The notes beneath the pieces were generated by a model that saw only the letters and a program-made list of their open reading frames with translations, was not told where the DNA came from and ran no database searches. The translations under genes were made by a program, and so were the position numbers. From Gossypium raimondii (Eukaryota > Streptophyta > Magnoliopsida > Malvales > Malvaceae), in contig NC_068571.1 in the NCBI RefSeq assembly GCF_025698545.1, positions 42,379,733-42,443,732 of the forward strand: DNA of 64,000 bases, written 5' to 3'. Of this stretch, positions 24,332 through 35,500 are shown one piece after another (position 1 is the first letter of the stretch; each line of letters begins with the position of its first letter).

Positions 24332-25746
24332 AACTTTAGATTATTTTATTATTCTATTAGTAATATGATTATTATCCTTATTTTATTTATGTTTTCTTTC
24401 ATTTTATTTTTATTATTTATTTATTTATTTATTTATTTATTCTTTCTTTTCTAAAAGTTTGTTATATATATTACGTATTACGCACATATTTTTGTAACAT
24501 ACATATGCATACCTTTAAAGGTTATTAAATTTATCTTTATATTTTATTTTTCTTATATATATATATATACATTTTTATATTATATAATTAATTTACATAC
24601 ATAATTATATATATTTATATGTATATTTTAATCTTCATAAGTACGTGTATACATATTTATATGCTTATACGTTTATAGTATGTAATTTGTATACATACCC
24701 ATGTACATACCTTTTAGTTTTCATAAATATATGCATGCATGCTTATTTACATTGCTTATTATGTCTTATAATATATATATATACATACACGTGTACATCC
24801 ATACATTTCTTGCATTTTTATAATTTTATTTGCTTGATTCATTTATTCATTTATTTATTTATCCATTCTATTCATTTTCACTCAGATTCTTGAAAAGGAA
24901 AATTTTAAAAGTAAAAGTAATACTTGATATTTGGGATCTTTGAGAGAATCTAGCCCTAACGTATTGGGTTCCGATTTTCTTCGTTGAACCTAAATAATCG
25001 AGATTACTCTTTTTAAAATAATAAAAGGCTCATTATCGAGAATTCAATATTTTGTGTCCTAATGCATTGGATATGATACGTTGCTTTCCCGAGATGAGGT
25101 TTTTTTCTAAAAATTAATAAAGATAGTATTTTGTATTTAGATTTGAGAAAGTCGTGCCCTAACTTACTGGATTTCAATTTTCACAATAAATCTAAATACG
25201 TGAATATTTTTAAACTCAAGTTTTAAACGACATCGGGAATTAAAAAAGGATCGTGTCCTAACTTGCTGGTCGTGATCCCTTTTTTAATCCAAGATAGTTA
25301 AAAATCTTTTAAATGAGCATTTTTCATTCACGTATCGAGAATTCAAGACATTGTGTCCTAACTTACTGGATATGATTCTCTTTCTCGAATAACGTGAAAT
25401 ATGCCCATTTTCCTAAAAAAATTTCGACGTTTTAATACAAGGATCGTATTTTTAAAATTCTCCAAAGTTCTCAATTTTCGATATTAAGACATTAAGTAAT
25501 CAACTAGGTACCAATTTTGGGCGCATCGAGGGTGCTAATCCTTCCTTGTGCGTAACCGACTCCCGAACCCATTTTCTAAATTTCGTGGACCAAAACCGTT
25601 GTTTTAATAAAATCAAATTATTTATTAAAAACAACATTTTTCAAGGTGACCCAATCACACCTCAAAAAAGATTGGTGGCGACTCCCGTTTCATTTTTTTT
25701 AAAACCCAAGTTGACCCGGTTTTTCATCCAAAAAATGGTGTCAATA
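23081..25746 (+). repeat. 3' LTR of the Ogre/Tat-like element
   Basis: A 2666 bp partner of 12010-14627, slightly longer mainly because of a longer (AT)n run near 24297-24330 and an ATTT run near 24410-24440. It ends GTGTCAATA, whereas the 5' copy ends GTGTCAACA. Followed by GTTGT. Confidence 0.9.
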
Positions 25747-25809
25747 GTTGTTTTTCCTTTAATGGAAGTGAATTTGAAACTGATTTTTACATTTCTTTGC
25801 CTATTGTAG

Positions 25810-26954
25810 GGAATGTTGCCTCCACTTGATGCTCCACATCATCTGCGGAAGCATGAGTGGGCTCCCTACCGGGAAGGTAAAGTTTGGCTGCTGCCTTTTG
25901 TGATTGTTATAGGTTTCTTACTAGGTCTATAATTGTTAAAAGGTGAATTGTAGGAAGGATAGATGCGAACAGATAAATTGATATGCTTTTTAAATGTAAA
26001 GAGCTTGAATGTAATTTGTATGGGGAATTGATTGGAAACAGAGGTTACAGGCTTTTATAAAGAAATGATAAGGTTAGGTTAGGTTCCAGATTGTTAGGAA
26101 CTTGGGTGCAGTTTCTATGGGGAATCTTAGCAATGTTGCCTACTAGAAGACATGCTTGATCAATGGTGAGCCTGAATTGAATCTTTGGCTGACTTCATTT
26201 GTTGCGATAACTTTATAGGTGTCACACTTGAGGAAAAACCCACAAGCTCTGTGGGAACAGTGGTCGATGTAGGTTTAGCTAAGGTATGTCTGTTCTTGTG
26301 CGAGTGTGACTCACTTTAACTTGCTGCCTGCATAATTTCTTTTCTTTTTAATCAAGCGGCAAATTTTAACCTTAATAGGTAAATTTTAATGATAGCTATC
26401 AACTTATTTGACCACATACTGGTCCTTAATGGCTATATTATCCTGAAAATCTTCTTGTTTGCCCTTTGAAGTTGTTAATGGCTTGCAGTTATTGTCTTTT
26501 TTCTTTCGTACTTTTGGCTCAAACTTCTTTTTGAGCATAGAAGTTATAAATGGAAAGAAATTAAGTCTGTTGATGAACATTTAATTCCTAGTTGCTAATT
26601 TCATCTTTGTTCAATTATTGGCATTGCCATAATTTTTTTATAGTATCAAGCACTAAAAAGATTTTCATATAAAGTCGGCAATGGGAAGGATCATATTTGC
26701 TCAATTATTTTCTTGTACAAAGTTGTAGTTTCCTATTTTGCATTGTAAAGCTCAAACATGACTTAAAACTTATATATATATTCTCTTGTTTAGATTAAAT
26801 TTGTATACTAAGGAGTGTGATCTTGATATATTACTTATGAACTGGTTTGGGCTATTTCATGGTTCTTTATGCGAGAATGTTGTGGTTGATCAAGCACTTG
26901 GGCACGGAAAAAGAGTTACCGTTGCAATGGGAACTAACCAAAACTTGGATTATG
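25810..26954 (+). pseudogene. SPOUT1: captured SPOUT1 (C9orf114-like) RNA methyltransferase exons
   Basis: Three exons with good splice sites join in frame: 25810-25876, 26219-26283 and 26876-26954. They encode MLPPLDAPHHLRKHEWAPYREG, VTLEEKPTSSVGTVVDVGLAK-like and NVVVDQALGHGKRVTVAMGT-like segments. The order and motifs (NPLDAPHH..., REG, VDVG..., KRVTVAMG) match the central part of the SPOUT-fold methyltransferase family of human SPOUT1/C9orf114 (CENP-32). Exons for the N-terminus, the rest of the SPOUT fold and the SAM-binding knot are missing. After 26954 nothing of the family was found. The fragment lies on the backbone of the TIR element at 11561-28667, so it is a captured copy and not the host gene. 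Confidence 0.72.
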
Positions 26955-26999
26955 GTAATAAAATTGTTCTTATACTATTTCATGTTTCATGTTTCATTG

Positions 27000-28667
27000 T
27001 CATGTAATTGTTTTTTGAATTGTTTTTCCGAATTTAGTGATTGCATTGATTGTTTTAATTCATAGGATCGTTGATGGACATCATTCACTTCATTGTTTAG
27101 TTTCGGCATTGGTGCTCATGACATAGGCGAGTAAGTAGAGATTTGATCATCTTGTATCTCTATACTCACTGCATTTTCATTCAATGGTATATTGACTCAT
27201 TGATATACATTTCATGTTTCGTTTAAAAGCTAGTGATTGATCACCGATTTCGATTTTTATTAATGTTAATCGAAAGATTGTTTTTTCTTGTAACTTAGGC
27301 TTTTATGTTGATGTAAGACTAGGTGGTTGGTATTTTCGTGCATTGTCTTTTAGAATTATATAACTTTGATCTCTAGTGGTCTCAATGTCAAGGTTGTGAC
27401 CAATGCAAGACAAAATTTATCTAACATTATAGATGTGCTTTTCAAAGGATGTGGTTTAATGAATTGTAGTATAAGTAAGGCAAAACCTAGAGTTTAAGCT
27501 TTGACTTTAGAAATTTGCTACTATCGGGGAACGAAGACAACAAAGAGTGTAGAGGAATAAATGGCGATTCCTTCTGCTGAAAACGAGGAACAAGTAAGCT
27601 TTTAATTTCTTCTTTGAATGCTTGCTTTATATTGTAGTTGAACTAAGATCTTGAGGCGATCGCAACTTGTCAACAAATATGCCTTCGGTTTTTGGTGCTT
27701 TAGAGGAAACATGTGCTCTTGGCAATTTAGCCTTCTGGAGAGGTAAATTACTTTTGATTCATTGTGATTTTTAGCAACCTTACCTCATGGCCTTCTATTT
27801 CTGATTTATCAATGCATCATATAAATCCGAATTGGCGAGATTGCTTTTCCCTTAACTTGTGGAATGGACACATGAAGTTGGAGGTTATTTTCAATGGCAA
27901 CTTTGGATAGTATTCGTTTCCTGCTAGATTGGTGAGCTATTTTGTTTGAAGTGAAGAATTGGTTTCATGGAAGGCCAATTGGAGTTGAGAGCAGGGTGAA
28001 AGAGATATTGTATTGGCTTGAATTTCTTCTATTGAATGCTTGCTTTATATTTTTAGTTGAAGTGAGATATTGAGGCAAGATTCGTTTAATTGTAATTGTT
28101 GTAAATTCAATCGAGTTCTTGATGATAATTCGATATGGTTATGTTTTTTTATTTTTAGAGTTCAATTCTTACTCACTTATTAAATTTTATTAGTTATAAT
28201 TATTTTAAATTTTATTAAATCATATATTTTAATTAAAATATATTTAATATTAATTATTTCAAATTATCTTTTATAGTATCATATATTATGATTTGAGTAA
28301 ATTCATATAAGAATATTAATTATTAAGAATTTTATTAAATTATATATTTTAATTATAATATATTTAATAATAATTATGTTTAAATATGATTAAAATATTT
28401 ATTATTGATAATAATAATCTTATTAAAATTTAAATAACAATAACAATAATCATTTACCAAAACAAATTTATGCTAAGGGTATTCTAGTCATTTTAGTTTT
28501 TTCCACTATGCTATTACACCTCTATTCCATTCAACCAAACACAAGATTACTATTACGCCTCTATTCCATTACATTCAAACAAACAGTTGATTTGCTATTA
28601 CACCTCTAATCCAATACACCTTTAATCCAATACACCTCTAATCCAATACAGCGAACCAAACGCACCC
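27000..28667. other. unrecognised backbone of the TIR element, with a short duplication
   Basis: This contains exon-like scraps of unknown origin, for example MAIPSAENEEQ followed by a GTAAGC donor at 27565-27597. A ~65 bp segment ('aatttcttctttgaatgcttgctttat...') at 27601-27660 is repeated in altered form at 28020-28080. From 28150 to 28460 it is very AT-rich. The right end (28480-28667) carries the subterminal 'ccaatacacct' repeats. No transposase. Confidence 0.45.
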
Positions 28668-28670
28668 TTA

Positions 28671-29622
28671 TAGAACATTGGAAAGAAAAATTTACTAATA
28701 GTAATGATCAACTTGAAAGAGTTGAATATTTAAAATTAATAGAAGAACTTTATGAAAAACATAAAGATCTTTTCAGTATGTTTAATTATCATTATATGTT
28801 AAAATATGATGATAGTAGTAGTTCAAGTAATTCTGAAAAACAGAATTATTAAAGAAACAATCTGATGAATAAAAAACTTCCACAGATCAGGATGAAGACA
28901 TAAAAGTCTCAACATATAATTCTGATGAAGAAACCACTTCATCTGAAGAAGAAAATATTGATGTTCCAGAACCCATGGATACTGAACCACCAAATCCATA
29001 TAGGAAAAGAAAAATAGAGTCAGATAGTCAAACAGATGATTATCTTAGATTTTCTAATAAAGATTTTGAATTTGATAATGAAAAATTTAGGGTTTTTGGT
29101 AATAAAACTGAAAACATAGCTACTAATGATGTAAAACCTGAATACCCAGGAGAAACTTCAAATCAACCTGTTCAACCAAGAATAGATGATCTAAATAAAA
29201 GAAATGTTGCTCAAGGAGGAATATATTTAGATTTAACTAATACTCCTATATCAGACTATGAGAAAGTTATAGATGATTGGGCACAATCAATGACTATTGT
29301 TGTAAACAACAACAATTGGTCAAAAGAAAAGTTTTTAAACTATTTTGTTGGAACTTTTCAAGGTGTTGTTCTTCAATTTCTTAGACGATGGGAAGAGTCT
29401 GAGAAAGGAAAAGAACAAAAGGAGCTTTTATTAAACCAAATAGGATCTCCTAAAGACCTTTTAAAAGGTTTAACCTCAATTCTAAAAACAGAATTTTGTG
29501 GTTATTGTGATAAAAAAGATCAAGATAGTGTAGCTAGTTACACACTCTCAAAAATAAAATTATGTGATATTAGATATTTAGAAGAATTTTCTAAAAAATT
29601 CTTTCATGAATATCAAAATTAA
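28671..29622 (+). pseudogene. endogenous pararetrovirus coat-protein-like ORF
   Basis: The frame interrupted by the TIR element resumes here, meets a stop near 28850, and reopens as a 215-codon stretch from 28975. That stretch carries an acidic N-terminal half and then a helical region with WAQSMTIVVNNNN and FVGTFQGVVLQFL, resembling the coat protein core of Caulimoviridae. A nuclear-localisation-like basic patch (RKRK) is near its start. The next frame (29740-29946) continues the same protein after a frameshift. It is broken by stops and shifts and is not viable. The precise genus is inference. Confidence 0.65.
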
Positions 29623-30035
29623 AAATGAAAATATAGAGTTTTGGAAAACCAATACTTCCATAAGTTACCCCACCTTGGGATGAGATATTATAAACAAATA
29701 CGTATCTTACTTAGATAAGCCTTTGTAGAAACTCGGGCTTTGAAAGATAATATAGATACTATAGGTAATAGAATTAACTTTGCAAAAGAAAGAATAACTT
29801 TATATTGTTTGCAAAGTAAAGCTGCTAAACAAGTCAAAAATAAGTTAAGTCATAAATATTGTTCTAAAATTTTAGAAAATGAATGGGAGTTTGGGTGTAA
29901 ACAAATATATCCCAATACTTATAAAAACGTAAAAAATATAAATTAAGAAAATGGAAATCGGTAATAAAAAATTCTCGGTAAAAATCAAGAAGTGGTTAGG
30001 AAAAGAATTCCAAACCAAATAAACAAATTTGTAAA

Positions 30036-30077
30036 TGTTTTATTTGTGATGAAGAAGGTCATATAGCTAGTAGTTGT
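30036..30077 (+). pseudogene. CCHC zinc knuckle of the viral coat-protein region
   Basis: One frame reads CFICDEEGHIASSC, a C-x2-C-x4-H-x4-C knuckle, the hallmark at the C-terminal side of caulimovirid coat proteins that binds viral RNA. It is out of frame with the 28975 ORF, which marks intervening frameshifts between 29640 and 30030. Confidence 0.8.
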
Positions 30078-30315
30078 CCTAATAAAGAGAAAATGCTAGA
30101 AAAATGATAAAAGTCTTGAAGAACAAGATTTAGAAGTATGTTATCAAAAGGAAACAAATCTCGAAGAAATCTTATATGAGTTAATATCGAAGCAGATTCG
30201 ATAGTAATGATGAATATATATTTATGTTTAATATAGGAAGCAGTTCTAATAATCAATTAGAAGAAATTCAAAATCACGAAAAACAATATATTAAATTAGG
30301 CAAATTAATCGGAGA

Positions 30316-31187
30316 AGAAAAAACTTTTCGATGAAATGATAGAAAAAATAAATAAAAATCATATTTCTAAAGAAGAAATATATAAGATCTCTAAGTTTAA
30401 AATATGGACTCAGAGACATATAGAAAAAATTAGCGGTAACACAGTCGCTAAAGACACAAGAGGAGGATTAACAGAAATCCCTCTCTTTACTAAAGAAAAA
30501 AATTAAGAGGATTAGAAAGAAATATCCTCAGGTTAGATATATTCATTTAGGTATAATCATGATTACTATAAGAGCTTTATTTAGAAGAGGTCATGATATT
30601 CCTATAATAGCAGTCCTTTTAGATAAAAGATTTGAAAATTCGATAAAAGCACAGGCGTAATAGGATTTAAAGTTAAACCCAATTACTTTATTTCTATTAC
30701 AAATCTTCTAATAGAAGAGTGTCTTTGCCTTAGAATTCAGACAAAAAATTCTGATATTAATGATCTGGCAGAAGATCTAGCAATCAGCTGGACTTCCATT
30801 AATGAATATACAAATACTGCTGAAGTAGAAATAAAAGAGATTAATAATAAAATTATTGAACTCTTTGAACCAAACAAGTTTACTACTGAAATTCAGCCAA
30901 GATTATTAGATATAAGAGATCTGTCAATTCCAAGAGATTGGATGATGGAAAAAATTAATAGTTCTAGTACTTCTAAACCAATTAGTACTATTGAATATAT
31001 GGCATCGGGTAATAAATTGTATTTTAAAAATAATTGTATAACAAATACAAATGAAAATTTAGTTTTACCTCTAGTTCTCAACAGAAAGAGGATAATATTA
31101 GTACAAATAGTACACCAATAGGAATAAAAGCTGTACAAATTCCTATATTTCCTACAACAAAAATTAAACATTATAGTGCACCATTAA
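30316..31187 (+). pseudogene. endogenous pararetrovirus movement-protein-like region
   Basis: Following the knuckle, the plus strand encodes in pieces a 30K-superfamily-like movement protein. The most recognisable part is YIHLGIIMITIRALFRRG, followed by an 'AVLLDKRF' segment, corresponding to the conserved core of caulimovirid cell-to-cell movement proteins. Several frameshifts and stops interrupt it (for example near 30505 and 30660). It ends at a TAA (31185-31187) inside the right copy of the 32 bp repeat. The order coat protein, knuckle, movement protein is the one known for cavemovirus/solendovirus-type genomes. No protease or RT follows. Confidence 0.65.
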
Positions 31188-31190
31188 ACT
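31159..31190. repeat. right copy of the 32 bp direct repeat flanking the viral block
   Basis: Exact match to 10842-10873. It overlaps the end of the movement-protein-like frame. After it the sequence no longer looks viral. Confidence 0.85.
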
Positions 31191-31511
31191 AACAATTAAA
31201 ATATAAAACAATATATATAAAAGAGCCCACACATATGATAGGTTGAACCCAAAATATAAAATTTCAACCTTCTCATTCCCATTAAACTAAAACTTCATAA
31301 ATTAGAAAGTTTATATATACCAAATTGTGAATTTTTTTGTACAAAAATATTAATATTTATATAAAATTAAAAGATAAAAGTACCTTTATAGTATTGTAAC
31401 TTATTTTGTATATAAAAGTGTACTTAATTCATTGCCTTAATCGAGTTTGTATCCAGTTAACTTGTGATATCAATTCAAGGTTTGAAGTTAGTAAAGATAC
31501 GTATAAATATA

Positions 31512-32020
31512 GGGAGGGTAAACTATACTAGTTCACGATTTGGTCGTTTAATTTCAAGAAGTTACAAAATGATCACTGAACTATTCAAGATTTTTCATTT
31601 AAGTCACTGAACTATTTGAAACTTTTTATTTAAGTCATTAGGCCGTTAAGTTTTTTTTTATTAGAAAAAGTCCAATTAGCGAGCTCCAAGCAACAATCGA
31701 CGATCAATACGGTGGATTAATACCCATCGATAAGTAGAAGAACATACCTTAAATCTAAGTCAATCCGACGATCAGTGCCGGAGGAGAAAACGTTTGGATT
31801 TTGATTCACATATTCGTGACGTTAAAAACTATTTTATAAAAAAAATTTAATTGTAGAAGAGAAATGGAAGGAGAACATTCGATTAGTGCAGACGATGCAA
31901 ATAAAGAAAGTCATACAACAACGATTTTAAGAGCCCAATGACCATTTTATAACTTTTTGATATTGAGTTCAAAATATAAACTTACTAATAATTTTAATGA
32001 CTTCGGGTGTAATTTATCTG
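31512..32020. mobile_element. fold-back / long-TIR non-autonomous element, copy 1
   Basis: The ends are imperfect inverted repeats: left 'ggtaaactata...gttacaaaatgatcactgaac', right, read inverted, 'gataaattaca...gttataaaatggtcattg'. The interior ('gagctccaagcaacaatcgacgatcaatacggtg') is the reverse complement, with divergence, of the interior of the element at 41213-41777, so both belong to one family. No coding region. Confidence 0.65.
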
Positions 32021-32505
32021 TATAAGTATTAGACTATAAATTATGATTGGATAGTTCAGAAAAACTATAAGAAAAATTAGAAAAAAGGGCAATTTACTGA
32101 TTTGCATCGCCATCCAACTCACCTACATTAAAAAGTAACCCCCAAAAAGGTAAATTGATAAATAAAAAAGCTATATACACTGCATTTTAGCATTACTGTT
32201 CCTCACTTATATTTTCCTCTTCCTCTTCCTTTTCCTTTCATCCATTTAAAAAGAACATTTTTCTTTTTTGGGTTTTAAAGGTTTGAACTTTTTTTTATTA
32301 TTTTTTGCATTTTGTTTTCAAGTAGTTCCCTTCACTCTCCAACTCTCTCCATTTTCTCTCCTCTTTGTATACACTAAAAATAGCACCAAAATAAATACTA
32401 TTATAATAATCATATAGAAAATATATAGTGGTATTATACAAAAGGGAATTTGGAAAGGAGAGAGCGCTTTATTTTTGAAGGGGAAAAGTGGGGAAGAAGA
32501 AGAAG

Positions 32506-32553
<48 letters not shown>

Positions 32554-32570
32554 TCGATTTGTTTGAGAAG
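32021..32570 (+). promoter_or_regulatory. promoter and 5' UTR region of the GIP1-like gene
   Basis: Pyrimidine-rich stretches ('ttcctcttcctcttccttttcc') at 32208-32240 are followed by a leader that includes a (GAA)n/(GA)n microsatellite at 32500-32549 just upstream of the ATG at 32571. GA/CT runs in the 5' UTR are common in plant housekeeping genes and bind GAGA-type factors. The transcription start was not fixed. Confidence 0.5.
32500..32549. repeat. (GAA)n-(GA)n microsatellite in the 5' UTR
   Basis: A pure GA tract of about 16 repeats is preceded by several GAA units and lies 22 bp before the GIP1-like start codon. It is likely length-variable between accessions. Confidence 0.9.
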
Positions 32571-35500
32571 ATGAGCGGTGGGGGGTTTAGGGTTTCATCA
32601 ATCCCAAACAGTGTGAGGAAAACGATCCAAAACATAAAAGAGATCACGGGTAATCATAGTGAAGATGAGATTTATGCAATGCTTAAAGAATGTTCTATGG
32701 ATCCCAATGAAACCGCTCAGAGGCTCCTCCTTCAGGGTACCTTTTTTTTTCTTTGAACTTTCTTTTTAGCTAAGTTTTCGATTTCTTTTTTGGATATTCT
32801 CAATGGGGTAGGTTTTTTTTTGGTTAAAATGGGGTTGATATTTTTAATGGGTATTTGATGTTTTATTTTGATCTATGTTTTTTCAGTTTGTCTTTGATCT
32901 TAATTTCATTTTGGTGACTGTAGTATGTTCTTTTTTAGTATTTATTTATTTTTTTGGGTCTGATGGGTTTGCACTGTTCATGAGATTATATTAGATCTTG
33001 ATTTGATATTTGTTTCCCTATTTTCAAAATTTTCTTATTCCTTTATATGCAAATGTCAAGCTTTGATTTTTTTTTATTTAATTTTTCTTTGCAAATTACG
33101 TAATTGTTGTTATTCAATTTTTTTTTTTTTAAATTTAGCTCTACAAATGTGGTTTTGATTAAATTGCTTATTAAATGATAGCGTTTGCCGCAAATTTTAT
33201 TCCCTTGAAGCTCAGTTTTTGATTTTTCCCGCCTTCATTTCATGAATTCAGACCATTTGATTCTGTTGCATTTTCTCAGAGCTATCACTTTATGTTATAA
33301 GATTAGAAAAAAAGAAGGTTTTCATTATCAATATTTTCATTGTCTTGTTTTCCTTAAAATATTTTTATTTTTAAGCACATTGCTACAACCTGTGGCATTT
33401 ACTATTATAACACTAATGGGCTTTCTATTGAACTCTGAAACGGCATACCTATTGAGTGAAGCTTTTAGTCAGGCATTCAATGCCACATCAAATGTTTTGA
33501 GGAAGTTTAATGACAGTGATATGCATCTGCTAAAGCTATGGATTATTAACTCTGAGAAGTTTTACTGGTTTAGGGTTTCCCCTTTTTTTATTGTCTGTTT
33601 TATTCCTACTTTTTGATATTTAGATTTTGGTCACTACTTCAGCTTGGTATCAAGTTGAGCATTGATATCATATTATGGCCTTTTATGTGATGTAAGCTTA
33701 TTGTTTCCCTAGTTCATACGAGTTTCGGCTTGGTTTTGAGCAAACAGCTGTAGATGCATATAGTTCTTAGCCTATGGATACTTTCTTGTTTATATCTTAC
33801 CGCCTGTTACTCATATATGACAATTTTAATTGGTGCATTCTTTCTAAACATTGCTATTGTTTTATTTTTCTTCCAAATAGATGACAAATTTGTATGTTGT
33901 TCTTCAGATCCTTTTCGTGAAGTCAAAAGAAAGCGTGACAGGAAAAAGGAGGTAAGTGATTCTACTGCAAAATTTGAAGTGTTTACTATTTATTTTGGGT
34001 TTCTGTAAGTTCTACATTTTTCTGTGTTGGCTATGTTGAAATTTCTTATTGATATCGGTTTACAATAGTTGCAATGGTATTATATGATGAGTAGGTAAAG
34101 CATAAATTTAACCAGGACAGAGGGTAGGAGGCATAGATAACTAGCACCTATTTTTTTGTTTTACCAGAGTCAATTGTATATCCTTTTAAGGTTGCTCTGC
34201 GGTCTGGAGAGTTTGGGTATAAAGTGGTGGGGGTGTATGGGGTTGGCTGACAACATGAGGATGGAAGGTTGAAGAGGGTTACAAATGATACTAAGGAGGC
34301 TCATATTTATTCTGTGTGGTAATGTGATATTTGTTATCGTTGTTGCAGGTTTTGAACAACAAAGAGTCTGCAGAGTCTCGGTGGAGACCTGGTTCACAGG
34401 GAAGGGGAAGTAGGGGTGGCTGGGGGAATTTTCCTCGTTATGCAGCACATGGTAAACAGCAATTTCGGAACACAAATCTGTTTGAGATTATTGTTTGGTT
34501 AATACTGTCTGGCTTCTGAAACAATGAGTTTGTTGTGCTTCATAAATTTGTGTTTGTTTCATCCATGTGACTACTTTACTGCTAGGTCAATGAACACTCT
34601 CAAGTTTTATCTTGAACATATTTTCTTTGCCCCTACCCTTGCAATGTTTTTGATTTTTGTGCTGGATTCTGTTTCTTTTACTAACCCCTGTGGTGCTGAT
34701 GTAGTGGTTGTTAACCTGCTTTTGTTACTAACATTGCAATTCTTTTGTACTTGTTGTAATGTAGATGTCTAATGAATAAGATTTTCATGACTCTTGTGCT
34801 ATATTTTAGTACATAAGTTGCGTACTTGTTAGCAATTGTGCTTACTGTAATTGCCACCTGCTTATCTTATCAGAGGCTGGTGGTTCTAAGAGTTCTGGTC
34901 CTGGTAGAGACAATGGAATGAATCAAGTTGCAGAGAAAGGCAGTGGTCAGTCCTTGTCTTCCTTGCAGGAGTCAAAAACAAAAGAATCTACCCTTGTTGC
35001 CAGGTGGCTGCAATTTAATATCTGCTATTTTTTTTTAATTTTCAATTTTAGTAGTGTCTATTATTAAAAATATTGCTTCACTTTATTACGATTTGTTTGA
35101 ATTACTTATTATTATTATTATGTTTTGCAGCCCTGTACCTGCCATGGCCAATGGTCCTAGCGGTGTTGTGGCTGAAACCTTTTCTGCTCCTCCAAGAAAA
35201 GCTGCCAATCAACCTCAAGAAAATTCATCTGTTGGTAGCAGTGAGTTTGAGAGTGCACCTTCCCCTGTTAACACAATAAGCAAACCCCGTATTGCATTTG
35301 GAAGTGGGGACATGAGTGGCGAACCTGCAGCAAGCTCTAGTGACTGCTCCATGTCTACTGCCCCTGCCCCTGCCCCTGCATCTTCATCAGCAATCTGCTT
35401 CTCATCTTCAGACCCTGTACTAGTTCCATCCACTGATTCTCTGCTCCTCAACCCTTTGGACACAATCAAACTTGAAAGCAACCGAGCTTCTACAGAACCA

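Larger units (their letters stand above)
12010..25746 (+). mobile_element. Ogre/Tat-like Gypsy LTR retrotransposon, 13.7 kb, defective
   Basis: Full-length structure on the plus strand: 5' LTR 12010-14627, primer-binding site 14631-14649, degenerate gag and pol 15760-19180, tandem-repeat region 20500-22850, polypurine tract 23067-23080, 3' LTR 23081-25746, flanked by GTTGT. The PBS TGGCGACTCCGCTGGGGAC and the large LTRs fit the Ogre/Tat lineage, whose known members prime from tRNA-Arg. The pol region is short: protease, RT and RNase H are largely missing and the integrase is riddled with stops, so the copy must have moved using enzymes from elsewhere. It sits inside an intron of the captured SPOUT1-like gene. 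Confidence 0.88.
11561..28667. mobile_element. PIF/Harbinger-like TIR element carrying gene fragments (17.1 kb with nested insertion)
   Basis: The boundaries are set by a TTA duplication (11558-11560 and 28668-28670) in the viral reading frame. The ends are inverted: both read GTTTGGTT, three variable bases, then TGTATTGG. The outermost six bases differ, so the left end is worn. Subterminal copies of a 'ccaatacacctytaat' phrase occur three times at the right end and in degenerate form at the left. TTA duplications and this end style are known for PIF/Harbinger elements. No transposase or Myb-like protein is seen. Without the LTR retrotransposon inside it the element is about 3.4 kb and contains SPOUT1-like exons, so it resembles a gene-capturing Pack-TIR element. 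Confidence 0.7.

Noticed and set aside
26786..27065. Two 72-73 aa open frames taken as a gene
   Set aside because: They are read-through of one captured SPOUT1-like exon (26876-26954) into its introns.
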